Positions 8,669 through 17,083 of a stretch of 64,000 nucleotides of DNA are shown piece by piece; the stretch's first letter is position 1, and every line of letters starts with the position of its first letter. This DNA is from Parahaliea maris. Its GTDB lineage: Bacteria; Pseudomonadota; Gammaproteobacteria; Pseudomonadales; Halieaceae. The translations under genes were made by a program, and so were the position numbers. The stretch covers positions 1 through 64,000 of the forward strand of contig NZ_VRZA01000003.1 in the NCBI RefSeq assembly GCF_008064665.1, written 5' to 3'. Under the pieces are notes generated by a model. That model searched no databases. It saw nothing but the letters and a program-made list of their open reading frames with translations, and was not told the DNA's origin.

Positions 8669-10444
8669 TCAGGCATCCAGTACGGGCGCCACCCGCATCA
8701 CCTCTTCGATGGTGGTCTGGCCCCGGGCCACCCGGCCCGCCCCGCTCAGGCGCAGGGTCTGCATGCCTTCTCCCATGGCGGTGCGACGGACCTGGGACGC
8801 CTCCATGCTGGGGGTGATCAGTTGCTGGATGGCCGGGGTATTCACCAGCACTTCATAGATACCCTGACGCCCCATGTAGCCGGTATCGCGGCAGGCGCGA
8901 CAGCCCACCGGGCGCGCCACCTGCTCCGGCATGGCCACGGTGTAGGGCGCCACCAGTTGCTGCCAGGCGTCCGGGTCGGTGGGCTCGAACTGCTTGCATT
9001 CGGAGCACAGGATGCGCACCAGGCGCTGGGACATCACCCCCCGCACCGTCGCCTTGATCAGGTACGCCGGCACCCCCAGCTCCAGCAGGCGGGATATGGA
9101 GTTGGGCGAGTCATTGGTGTGCAGGGTCGACAACACGAGGTGGCCGGTGAGCGCCGCCTGCACCGCCATACTGGCGGTCTCCAGGTCGCGAATCTCCCCT
9201 ACCATGATGATGTCGGGATCCTGCCGCATCAGGGCGCGAACCCCGGAGGAAAAGTCGAGACCGATGCCGTGGTTCACCTGCATCTGGTTGAAGGCCCCCT
9301 CCACCATTTCGATGGGGTCCTCGATGGTGCACACGTTGACCTCCGAGGTGGCCAGTTTGCGCAGGGTGGAATAGAGGGTGGTGGTTTTACCGGAGCCCGT
9401 GGGCCCGGTGACCAGTACGATGCCGTTGCCGGATTCGGTCATCTCGTTCCAGTTGCGCAGGTCTTCGTCCGCCAGCCCCAGCTGCTCGAAGGATTTCTGC
9501 AGTACGTCCGGGTCAAAAATCCGCATCACCAGCTTTTCGCCAAAGGCAGTGGGCAGGGTGGCGAGGCGCAGTTCCACCTCGTTGCCCTCCGGGGTGCGGG
9601 TTTTCAAACGCCCGTCCTGGGGACGGCGCTTTTCCGCCACGTCCATCCGGCCGAGAATCTTGATCCGGCTGGTAACGGCCGCCGATACCTGCTGGGGCAG
9701 TTCGTAGACACTGTGCAGGACGCCGTCGATGCGAAAGCGCACGTTGCCCACCTTGCGCCGGGGCTCGATGTGGATATCCGAGGCGCGCTGCTCGAAGGCG
9801 TACTGCAGCAGCCAGTCAACAATACTCACCACGTGCTGGTCGTTGGCGTCCACTTCCTTCATGGAGCCCAGGTCGAGCATCTGCTCCAGGTTAGTGATGC
9901 CGGCGGCGCTGTCCGGCGCACTGCGGCCGTGGGCGCCGCGCACCGAACCGGCCATGGTGTAGAACTCGGCGGTGTGGCGGGTGATATCCCGCGGATCCGC
10001 CAGCACCCGGCGGATCGGCTTGCGCAGCACGTGCTCCAGGTTTTTCTCCCACGCGCTGATAAACGGCTCGGCGCTGGCGATCACCACTTCATCGGGGTTT
10101 ACCTCGACCGCCAGGATGCGATGGCGCTGGGCAAAAGCTTTCGACATCACCTCGGCCACGGCGGTAACATTGATTTTCAGGGGGTCGATACGATACACAC
10201 TCTGGTTGGAACGGGCCGCCAGCCAGTGCAGGAGATTGTCCATCTCCAGGCGACGCCCCGGGCGGGCGGCGTCCTCGAGATTCTGCTCCGCCAGGAACAC
10301 CAGCGGATGCACCGCCCGCATGCTGGCCTTGCCCAGCCTCGACAGCTCCGCATCGCTCAGGCGGCCATCGCTGTGCAGGGCCTTGACCACCCAGGGCAGG
10401 GTCAGGGGCGCCTCGTTCATCTGTTCGCTCATCTGTACTGACAT
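8669..10444 (-). CDS. GspE/PulE/PilB-family secretion ATPase, orphan
   Basis: A 591-residue type II secretion/type IV pilus assembly ATPase homologue. Order of elements: N-terminal T2SSE-N/MshEN-like domain (about 20-150), Asp box ASDIHIEP (221-228), Walker A GPTGSGKTTT (347-356), a GEIRD box (416-420), a His box near STLHTNDS (439-446), and a four-cysteine zinc-binding motif C480-xx-C483 and C515-xx-C518. All catalytic elements look intact. No pilus or secretin gene lies nearby, so its partner system cannot be named. Upstream is the divergent DUF47 gene; downstream by 23 bp is glnE. Confidence 0.9.
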   Translation of the reverse strand: MSVQMSEQMNEAPLTLPWVVKALHSDGRLSDAELSRLGKASMRAVHPLVFLAEQNLEDAARPGRRLEMDNLLHWLAARSNQSVYRIDPLKINVTAVAEVMSKAFAQRHRILAVEVNPDEVVIASAEPFISAWEKNLEHVLRKPIRRVLADPRDITRHTAEFYTMAGSVRGAHGRSAPDSAAGITNLEQMLDLGSMKEVDANDQHVVSIVDWLLQYAFEQRASDIHIEPRRKVGNVRFRIDGVLHSVYELPQQVSAAVTSRIKILGRMDVAEKRRPQDGRLKTRTPEGNEVELRLATLPTAFGEKLVMRIFDPDVLQKSFEQLGLADEDLRNWNEMTESGNGIVLVTGPTGSGKTTTLYSTLRKLATSEVNVCTIEDPIEMVEGAFNQMQVNHGIGLDFSSGVRALMRQDPDIIMVGEIRDLETASMAVQAALTGHLVLSTLHTNDSPNSISRLLELGVPAYLIKATVRGVMSQRLVRILCSECKQFEPTDPDAWQQLVAPYTVAMPEQVARPVGCRACRDTGYMGRQGIYEVLVNTPAIQQLITPSMEASQVRRTAMGEGMQTLRLSGAGRVARGQTTIEEVMRVAPVLDA

Positions 10445-10588
10445 GCACTACCCTTGCGTGACCGCGATCGCTGGCCAGATGCTAACACAGCCGCCTCCGG
10501 GAACGGCCTCCCCGGGCAGTGCGCCACAGCCTGTGACATCGCCGGCCTCAGGCCCTATACTGCGCGCGAATCTCCAGGGAGCAAACTC

Positions 10589-11269
10589 ATGCCGGGATCC
10601 ACCCCCCTTGGGAGCCTTTTTGGCCGTTCGCCGATTGGCCCCATCCAGGAGCACATGCAGGCCGCCAACGAGGCCGCACAACTCCTGCCCATGTTCTTCG
10701 ACGCCAGCGCCCAGGGCAACTGGACGACAGCCCAGGCCACCTTCAAGGAAATTTCCATTGCCGAACGGGATGCCGACAGGCTCAAGCGCTCCGTCCGCCG
10801 CCATTTGCCCAAGAGCCTGTTCCTGCCGGTGCCCCGCTCGGACCTGCTGGAGCTGGTGACCGTGCAGGACCATGTGGCCAATATCGCCAAGGACGTCGCC
10901 GGCCTGATGCTCGGCCGCCAGATGCAATTCCCCGACGCGCTGCAACTGCCCGTCGCAGAGCTGGTGGCAACCTGCGCCGACACCACCGCCCAGGCCCTGG
11001 TGGCCATCCATGAACTGGACCAGTTACTCGAGGTGGGCTTCAGTGGCCGGGAGGTCAAGCGGGTCGAGGGTCTCATCAAGATTCTCGACAAGCTCGAGGG
11101 GCGCACCGACAAACAGTCAGAGGCTCTGCGTGGCAAGCTGTTCAAGATGGAAGCCAACCTGCCGCCGGTTGACGTCATGTTCTACTACAAGGTAATCGAA
11201 CTGCTGGCCGCCATGGCCGACGCCGCTGAGCGCGTCGGCCATCGGCTGCAGATCCTGATGGCAAAATAA
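10589..11269 (+). CDS. DUF47/TIGR00153 PhoU-like phosphate transport accessory protein
   Basis: A 226-residue all-helical PhoU-like protein of the DUF47 family. These proteins are encoded next to low-affinity Pit phosphate transporters and are thought to modulate their activity. Seen: the start MPGSTPLGSLFGRSPIGPIQEHM and the helical segment AERDADRLKRSVRRHLPKS (typical D-R-x-K of the family). ATG 10589 has CAGGGAG upstream; an in-frame ATG 135 bp earlier overlaps the spacer and gives no family sequence. The pit gene starts 13 bp after the stop, so this is a two-gene operon. Confidence 0.92.
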   Translation: MPGSTPLGSLFGRSPIGPIQEHMQAANEAAQLLPMFFDASAQGNWTTAQATFKEISIAERDADRLKRSVRRHLPKSLFLPVPRSDLLELVTVQDHVANIAKDVAGLMLGRQMQFPDALQLPVAELVATCADTTAQALVAIHELDQLLEVGFSGREVKRVEGLIKILDKLEGRTDKQSEALRGKLFKMEANLPPVDVMFYYKVIELLAAMADAAERVGHRLQILMAK

Positions 11270-11282
11270 GACAGGCAGTTCC

Positions 11283-12560
11283 ATGGAAATTATTGCTAAC
11301 TACGGCAGCACGCTGCTGATCATCGCCTGCTGCGTCGGGTTTTTCATGGCCTGGGGCATTGGCGCCAACGACGTCGCCAACGCCATGGGCACCTCGGTCG
11401 GCTCCAAGGCCCTGACCATCACCCAGGCCATCTTCGTGGCCATGATCTTCGAATTCCTGGGTGCCTACCTGGCCGGTGGCGAGGTCACCTCGACCATCCG
11501 CAAGGGCATCATCGACCCGGAGTCGATGGCCGACTCGCCAGAACTCATGGTCTTCGGCATGCTCTCGGCCCTGCTCGCCGCCGGCACCTGGCTGCTGATC
11601 GCCAGCCTCAAGGGCTGGCCGGTTTCCACCACCCACTCCATCGTCGGCGCCATCGTTGGCTTCGCCTCGGTGGGTATCTCGGTGGACGCCATTCACTGGG
11701 ACAAGGTCGGCACCATCGTCGCCAGCTGGGTGGTCTCGCCGGTGCTCGCAGGAACGATCTCCTTCGGCCTGTTCATGAGCGTGAAGACCCTCATTCTCGA
11801 CACTGATGACCCCTTCCATCGGGCCAAGCGCTACATCCCCATCTATATGTGGATGGTGGGCTTCATGATCTCCATGGTGACCCTGCTCAAGGGCCTGAAA
11901 CACCTGGGCGTTGAGATCGACCTGGGCCTGGGTAGCAAGTTCGCCAATGCGATCCCGGTATCGGCAGTGGTCGGCCTGGTAGTGGCAGGCGTCGGCGCCC
12001 TGCTGCTGCGGCGAATCAAGGAGCTGCCCAACCAGCAGCACCGCTTCGCCAATGTGGAGCGGGTGTTTGCCATCCTGATGGTGTTCACCGCCTGTTCCAT
12101 GGCCTTCGCCCACGGCTCCAATGACGTGGCCAACGCGGTGGGCCCCCTGGCCGCTATTGCCAGCACTATCCAGTCCGGCGGTGAGATCGCATCAAAAGCC
12201 GCTCTGCCCTGGTGGATTCTGCTGGTGGGTGCTTTCGGCATCGTGGTGGGTCTGGCGACTTACGGCTGGAAGGTGATTGCCACCATCGGCCGCAAGATCA
12301 CCGAACTCACCCCCAGCCGCGGTTTCGCCGCGGAGCTGGGCGCCGCCGCCACGGTGGTCGTCGCCTCCGCCACCGGCCTGCCGATCTCCACCACCCACAC
12401 TCTGGTAGGCGCAGTGCTCGGCGTGGGCTTCGCCCGCGGTATCGGCGCCCTGAACCTGCGGACGATCGGCCAGATCTTCCTGTCCTGGATCATCACCCTG
12501 CCGGCGGGTGCGGGACTGGCGATCATGTTCTTCTTTATGTTCCGGGGGATGTTTATCTGA
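11283..12560 (+). CDS. pit: Inorganic phosphate transporter, PiT family
   Basis: A 425-residue integral inner-membrane symporter for metal-phosphate or H+/Na+-phosphate. The two inverted halves each carry the family signature: GIGANDVANAMGTSVGS near residue 25 and AHGSNDVANAVGP near residue 280, each followed by a GLPISTTHTLVGA-type motif. About ten hydrophobic spans. Operon with the DUF47 gene 13 bp upstream, the same order as in Pseudomonas ahead of argE. No Pho box was recognised upstream. Confidence 0.95.
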   Translation: MEIIANYGSTLLIIACCVGFFMAWGIGANDVANAMGTSVGSKALTITQAIFVAMIFEFLGAYLAGGEVTSTIRKGIIDPESMADSPELMVFGMLSALLAAGTWLLIASLKGWPVSTTHSIVGAIVGFASVGISVDAIHWDKVGTIVASWVVSPVLAGTISFGLFMSVKTLILDTDDPFHRAKRYIPIYMWMVGFMISMVTLLKGLKHLGVEIDLGLGSKFANAIPVSAVVGLVVAGVGALLLRRIKELPNQQHRFANVERVFAILMVFTACSMAFAHGSNDVANAVGPLAAIASTIQSGGEIASKAALPWWILLVGAFGIVVGLATYGWKVIATIGRKITELTPSRGFAAELGAAATVVVASATGLPISTTHTLVGAVLGVGFARGIGALNLRTIGQIFLSWIITLPAGAGLAIMFFFMFRGMFI

Positions 12561-12656
12561 GCCTGAGGCTCAGTGCTTCCCCCGAATCTGCGCTGGTTCA
12601 ACCGGAACCGCCGTCTTCAGCTCTGATGTGGGTGCCACTAAGCCCGCATCGGCCAG

Positions 12657-12747
12657 CTGGTAGCCCCCGCCCGGACACGCTGTGAATACGTCCATGTACG
12701 CTTCTATTCTGCGTCCTGCCTCATAGAGTCCGGTCGGGGGCTACCAG
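12657..12747 (-). repeat. Locus B left palindromic element
   Basis: Outer arms 12657-12676 and 12728-12747 pair over 20 positions with one mismatch (CTGGTAGCCCCCG arm). The 51-nt interior, read on the minus strand, is the same core as the right element at 12878-12989: CTCTATGAGGC, a GGA-containing inner hairpin, then GTACATGGACGTA and AGCGTGTCC. The outer arm sequence is unrelated to that of its partner. Confidence 0.78.
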
Positions 12748-12877
12748 CCGTCCGCTGCTGAGTTGGCGACAACGGCTGTTTCAGAGTTCTTCCAAGTCCG
12801 TTCAACGACCGTGTGGGCACTTCCAAAAACCCTTCTTCCCAGACACCACTCGCAACCCATGACTTCGCTCGATGCAG

Positions 12878-12989
12878 CGTCGTCTGGCGGGGACCGCTTG
12901 GCCGGACTCTATGAGGCATGGATGCCGATTAGAAGCGTACATGGATGTACTTGCAGCGTGTCCGGACAAGCGGTCCCCGTCGGACGATG
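12878..12989 (+). repeat. Locus B right palindromic element
   Basis: Outer arms 12878-12907 and 12960-12989 pair over 30 positions, with two or three G-T wobbles and one mismatch. Inner hairpin 1 is GGCAT-GG-ATGCC (12915-12926) and hairpin 2 is GTACAT-GG-ATGTAC (12937-12950), followed by AGCGTGTCC. This is the cleanest example of the family: a long stem opening into two GG-loop hairpins. Confidence 0.8.
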
Positions 12990-13123
12990 CGGGCTAGCGG
13001 CACCTATGGCCCGGGGCACCAATCCAGCAATCACCGAGAGCTACCCGACGCACACGCAACACGCTTGACGCCAACAGCAGCTCCCGGCTAACGTGCCCTG
13101 ACTCCCACCCCGGCCACCCCCCC

Positions 13124-14275
13124 ATGCCCACCATCGAACAACAGGTCATCCGCGAACTCACCACCCTCGTGGGCACCGCGTCCGTCAGTTCCACCGACCC
13201 CGACTGGGACCAGGGCAATCGCGCCGTTGTCGAGCAACTCGCCGAATGGCTTGGCGCCATGGGCTTTGCCACCGAAATCATCGATGTCAGTGAGGACGGC
13301 AGCAAAGCCAACCTCGTCGCCACTCTCGGTAGCGGCCCCGGGGGCCTGGTGCTGGCCGGGCACACCGATACCGTACCCTTCGACCAGGGCCGCTGGCGCA
13401 GCGACCCCCTCAAACTGACCGAGCGCGACCAGCGCCTGTACGGCCTGGGCAGCACCGACATGAAGGGTTTCTTTCCGCTGGCCATGGCCGCCGCGCGCAG
13501 CTTTTTGCACAAGCCCCTCAGGGAACCGCTGATCATCCTCGCCACCGCCGATGAAGAGAGCTCGATGAATGGCGCCAGGGCGCTGGCGGCCGCCGGCTGG
13601 CCGAAGGCGCGGGCGGCGATAATCGGCGAACCCACCGGGCTGGTCCCCGTGCGCATGCACAAGGGCATCATGATGGAGGCCATTCGCATTACCGGGCGCG
13701 CCGGCCACTCCTCCAACCCCGCGCTGGGTAACAGCGCCATGGACGCCATGCACGAGGTCATGGGTGAGCTGATGGCCTTCCGCGACACCCTCGGCCAGCG
13801 CTTTTCCAATCCCGCCTTCGAGGTCGCCTTTCCCACGCTGAACCTCGGCTGCATCCACGGGGGCGACAGCCCCAACCGGATCTGCGGACGCAGCGAGCTG
13901 CACATCGACCTGCGCATGACCCCCAGTGGAGACTATCGGGCGGTGCGGGAAGAATTGAACGAGCTGCTGGCGGGCATCGCCGCGCGGCGCGAGCTCAGCA
14001 TCGAACTGGCGCCCCTGGTGGAACCGGTACCGCCCTTCGAACAGGCCGGCAACAGCGAGCTGGTGCGTGTCGCCGAACGCCTCACCGGGCACGGCGCCCA
14101 GGCGGTCGCCTTCGCCACGGAAGCGCCGTTCCTGCAACAGTTGGGTATGGAGACCATCATCATGGGGCCGGGCTCCATCGACCGGGCTCACCAGCCGGAC
14201 GAATACCTGGAACTGGAACAGCTGCGGCCCTGCATCGCCCTGCTGGAACAATGCATCGCCCACTACTGCCTGTAA
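13124..14275 (+). CDS. argE: Acetylornithine deacetylase
   Basis: ArgE hydrolyses N2-acetyl-L-ornithine to ornithine and acetate in arginine synthesis. The 383-residue M20-family metallopeptidase shows AGHTDTVPFD (metal His and Asp), GSTDMKGFFP (bridging Asp), ATADEESSMNG (catalytic and metal Glu) and IGEPTGL; the dimerisation domain with the RAGHSSNP segment lies in the middle. It is followed 117 bp later by argA, so first and later steps of the pathway are neighbours. Other M20 enzymes are similar, but the argA neighbour makes ArgE the best call. Confidence 0.93.
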   Translation: MPTIEQQVIRELTTLVGTASVSSTDPDWDQGNRAVVEQLAEWLGAMGFATEIIDVSEDGSKANLVATLGSGPGGLVLAGHTDTVPFDQGRWRSDPLKLTERDQRLYGLGSTDMKGFFPLAMAAARSFLHKPLREPLIILATADEESSMNGARALAAAGWPKARAAIIGEPTGLVPVRMHKGIMMEAIRITGRAGHSSNPALGNSAMDAMHEVMGELMAFRDTLGQRFSNPAFEVAFPTLNLGCIHGGDSPNRICGRSELHIDLRMTPSGDYRAVREELNELLAGIAARRELSIELAPLVEPVPPFEQAGNSELVRVAERLTGHGAQAVAFATEAPFLQQLGMETIIMGPGSIDRAHQPDEYLELEQLRPCIALLEQCIAHYCL

Positions 14276-14392
14276 CCGCTCACGGCTGTCTGCAGGACCC
14301 CCGGTGCCGGCCTGTGCATTATTGCCATTAGTGCCGAACCCGACCATTCGGTACCCTTAGCCCCCTTGTACTGACAACAACGGGCCACACAG

Positions 14393-15697
14393 GTGAGCAC
14401 AACGGGCCGGGAACACATACGCTGGTTCAGGAATACCGCACCCTACATCAACGCGCACAGGGGCAAGACCTTCGTGCTGATGTTGAGTGGCGAGGCCGCC
14501 CAGCACCCGAATTTCGCCAATATCATCCACGACATCGCGCTGCTCAACAGCCTCGGCGTGCGCCTGGTGCTGGTGCACGGCGACCGGCCCCAGATCGACG
14601 AGCGTCTGGAACGGGCCGGGCTGGAGCGCCGCTTTCACGCCGGTATGCGCATCACCGACAGCGAAGCCATGCCGTTGGTCACCGATGCCGCCGGCTCCCT
14701 GCGTGCCCAAATTGAGGCCCTGCTGTCCATGGGCCTGCCCAACTCACCCATGCAGGGCAGCAGTATCCGCGTGTGCTCGGGCAATTTCGTCACCGCCCGG
14801 CCCATCGGGGTGCTGGACGGCATCGACTTTCACCACACCGGCCGGGTGCGGCGGGTCGACGTGGCCGGCATCCGCGAGCAGTTGGCGGCGGGGTCCATCG
14901 TGTTACTGTCGCCACTGGGCTACTCCCCCACCGGGGAAATCTTCAACCTCGCCCTGGAGGACATCGCGGTGCACTGTGCCGCCGCTATCGGCGCCGACAA
15001 GCTGCTGCTGTTCGGCGCCGCAGAGGGCCTGGAGAGTGATAGTGGCGAGCTGCTACGCCAGATCGCCGTGGGCCAGATGCCCGACCTGCAGTTTGCCAAC
15101 GACGAACAAACCCGCCTGGCGGACACCGCCCGCCGGGCCTGCCTGGCAGGCGTCGAGCGCTGCCAGGTGATCAGCTACCAGGACGACTGCGCCATGCTGG
15201 AGGAGCTGTTCACCCACGACGGCAGTGGCACCCTGGTCGCCACCGATGACTACGAGCAGTCACGCTGGGCCTCCATCGACGATGTGGGCGGCATCCTGGA
15301 ACTGATCGAGCCACTGGAACAGCAGGGTATCCTGCTGAAGCGTTCGCGCGAACTGCTGGAGACTGAGATCAGCCATTTCCGGCTGCTGGAACGGGACGGT
15401 CGCATCCTGGCCTGCGCCGCCCTCTACCCCTACCCGGAAGATGGCTGTGGTGAGCTTGCCTGTATCGTGTCGCACCCGGACTACCGCGGTGGCCACCGCG
15501 GCGCGCGCCTGTTGCGGGGGCTGGAGCAGGAAGCGCGCCAGCAGGGGCTGGAGCGGGTCTTCGTGCTGACGACCCAGACCGCCCACTGGTTTATCGAGCA
15601 GGGTTTCAAGGAGAGCGGACGCGACGAATTGCCAGCGCAAAAGCAGAACCTGTACAACCTGCAGCGCAACTCGAAGGTCTTCTTCAAGACTCTCTAG
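14393..15697 (+). CDS. argA: Amino-acid N-acetyltransferase (N-acetylglutamate synthase), GTG start
   Basis: ArgA makes N-acetylglutamate from glutamate and acetyl-CoA, the committed and arginine-inhibited step of arginine synthesis. The 434-residue protein has the classical two-domain layout: an N-terminal amino-acid-kinase-like domain (about 1-280, VLMLSGEAAQHPNF near the start) that binds arginine, and a C-terminal GNAT domain (about 290-434, with the acetyl-CoA loop near HPDYRGGHRGARLL). Length matches P. aeruginosa ArgA (432). The start is GTG at 14393 with CACAGG just upstream; no ATG lies near the conserved N-terminus. Confidence 0.95.
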   Translation: MSTTGREHIRWFRNTAPYINAHRGKTFVLMLSGEAAQHPNFANIIHDIALLNSLGVRLVLVHGDRPQIDERLERAGLERRFHAGMRITDSEAMPLVTDAAGSLRAQIEALLSMGLPNSPMQGSSIRVCSGNFVTARPIGVLDGIDFHHTGRVRRVDVAGIREQLAAGSIVLLSPLGYSPTGEIFNLALEDIAVHCAAAIGADKLLLFGAAEGLESDSGELLRQIAVGQMPDLQFANDEQTRLADTARRACLAGVERCQVISYQDDCAMLEELFTHDGSGTLVATDDYEQSRWASIDDVGGILELIEPLEQQGILLKRSRELLETEISHFRLLERDGRILACAALYPYPEDGCGELACIVSHPDYRGGHRGARLLRGLEQEARQQGLERVFVLTTQTAHWFIEQGFKESGRDELPAQKQNLYNLQRNSKVFFKTL

Positions 15698-15782
15698 CAT
15701 TCACACCCCGGGCAGCGGGTCATCCCGTTGCCTGTCCGCCGCGTATCTACCCTGCAGCCTTTACTCAGGAGGAGAGACCGGC

Positions 15783-16340
15783 ATGGGACGCAAGACAATC
15801 GGGTTCACCGTCGCCTTTATCTATGGGCTATTGCTGGTGGGCTGTTCCTCGGCTGACCTCGGCAAGCACGCCGGGGATACCCCGGCACTCACCCTGGAGC
15901 AATTCTTTGACGGCCGGCTGTCCGCCCACGGAGTGGTGAAGGACTGGCGCGGCGAGGTTATCCGCACCTTCAATGCCGAAATAGTCGCCTACTGGCGCGA
16001 TGGCGTGGGCACGCTTGAGGAAGACTTCCTGTTTGACGATGGCGAGGCACAGCGGCGGGTGTGGACGCTGACACCACAGGGGCGTGACGCCGACGGCTAC
16101 CTGCTCTACCACGGCACCGCGGGGGATGTCGTTGGCGTCGGAGAGGCCCGACAGGCGGGCAACGCCCTGTTCCTGGACTACGTGCTGCGGATTCCCTACA
16201 ACGACTCCACTCTCGACCTGCGCATTGACGATCGCATGTACCGGGTCTCGCCCGACGTCGTCATTAACGAATCCACCATGAAGAAGTTTGGCCTCACCGT
16301 GGGCAGGATCCTGCTGGTAATCGAGCGCCGCCCCGGTTAA
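15783..16340 (+). CDS. DUF3833 domain-containing lipoprotein
   Basis: A 185-residue predicted lipoprotein: hydrophobic signal followed by a lipobox LLLVGC with Cys21. The body fits the DUF3833 family of outer-membrane or periplasmic beta-rich proteins (LEQFFDGRLSAHGVVKDWRGEVIRTF near the start, then DDRMYRVSPDVVINESTMKKFG). Function unknown. The ATG has AGGAGGAG upstream. It stands alone between argA and thpR on the same strand, with gaps of 85 and 91 bp. Confidence 0.88.
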   Translation: MGRKTIGFTVAFIYGLLLVGCSSADLGKHAGDTPALTLEQFFDGRLSAHGVVKDWRGEVIRTFNAEIVAYWRDGVGTLEEDFLFDDGEAQRRVWTLTPQGRDADGYLLYHGTAGDVVGVGEARQAGNALFLDYVLRIPYNDSTLDLRIDDRMYRVSPDVVINESTMKKFGLTVGRILLVIERRPG

Positions 16341-16431
16341 CGCGATACCCTGTTTGCCAGTTTGTCACCAGACAGGCCATGCTGCATAAACAGACCAGGA
16401 CAACTGCTTTGCCAGCGGCCCCAGGAGCCCT

Positions 16432-16965
16432 ATGAGAGTATTTTTTGGCATCGAGCCCGACCAGCAAACCGCGCTGGCCATCAGTAACTGGCGAGACCGG
16501 CAGTTTGGCCCGGGTGGTCGACCGGTGCCGGTGGCCAATCTGCATCTTACTCTCGCCTTCGGTGGTGAACTCGACATCGCGGTTATCGATGAGTTGTGCG
16601 GCCGGGTGGATGCGTGGCTGGGCGAGAATTCAGTATCCGCGGCCACACTCGCCCTGAACCAGACCGGTTACTGGCCGGGAAACGGTATCTACTGGCTGGG
16701 ACCACGCCAGTGGCCGACCACCCTGGACGTCCAGGTGGGCAAACTGCGACAACTCCTGGCCAGTGCCGGGGCCCGGCGGGAAAAGCAGCGCTTCCAGCCC
16801 CACGTGACCCTGTTTCGCCGCTGTGACAAGGCGCCCCCCCTGCCGGCGCAGGCTCCGGACATTCGCCTGCAGCAGCGGGAAATAGCGCTGTTTGAATCCC
16901 GGCGCTTGCGCGGGGGGGTGGCCTACCATGTGCTCACTGCCTGGCCGCTGGCGTCATCTGCCTGA
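16432..16965 (+). CDS. thpR: RNA 2',3'-cyclic phosphodiesterase (2H family)
   Basis: A 177-residue 2H phosphoesterase, formerly called 2'-5' RNA ligase LigT. It opens 2',3'-cyclic phosphates on RNA in the cytoplasm. Both catalytic tetrapeptides are present: HLTL (H38, T40) and HVTL (H124, T126). The N-terminus RVFFGIEPD is typical, and length matches E. coli ThpR (176). It lies between the DUF3833 lipoprotein gene and ilvD. Confidence 0.92.
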   Translation: MRVFFGIEPDQQTALAISNWRDRQFGPGGRPVPVANLHLTLAFGGELDIAVIDELCGRVDAWLGENSVSAATLALNQTGYWPGNGIYWLGPRQWPTTLDVQVGKLRQLLASAGARREKQRFQPHVTLFRRCDKAPPLPAQAPDIRLQQREIALFESRRLRGGVAYHVLTAWPLASSA

Positions 16966-17050
16966 CATCACGGATGTTGAGGCAGGCAACAGCCCATTTC
17001 GGTGCCCGCGACATTTTTGGTATTCTTCGTGCCCTTTTTACGATCATTGA

Positions 17051-17073
17051 ACGCGCAACCCACTGGGTGCGCA
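17051..17073 (+). promoter_or_regulatory. Hairpin just upstream of ilvD start
   Basis: GCGCA-a-CCC-act-GGG-TGCGC can form a bulged stem ending about 11 nt before the ilvD ATG, over or beside the weak ribosome binding site. It could slow translation initiation. No Leu/Ile/Val-rich leader peptide was seen, so a classical attenuator is not supported. Confidence 0.25.
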
Positions 17074-17083
17074 GGTGTGCCCC

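Larger units (their letters stand above)
12561..13123. other. Intergenic region with repeat locus B
   Basis: A 563-bp spacer between pit and argE with no credible gene. It holds two palindromic elements in opposite orientation (12657-12747 and 12878-12989) separated by 130 bp of unstructured sequence. The last 130 bp before argE show no clear promoter. Confidence 0.7.

Noticed and set aside
8459-10441. 660-codon plus-strand open frame opposite the GspE-like gene
   Set aside because: A shadow frame of a high-GC gene. The minus strand carries intact Walker A, Asp and His boxes; the plus-strand product is His/Gly-rich with no domain.
12657-12989. Palindromic elements as integron attC sites
   Set aside because: attC sites also conserve structure over sequence, but the GTTRRRY/RYYYAAC end motifs and single-strand bulge pattern are not seen, and no integrase or cassette genes are present.
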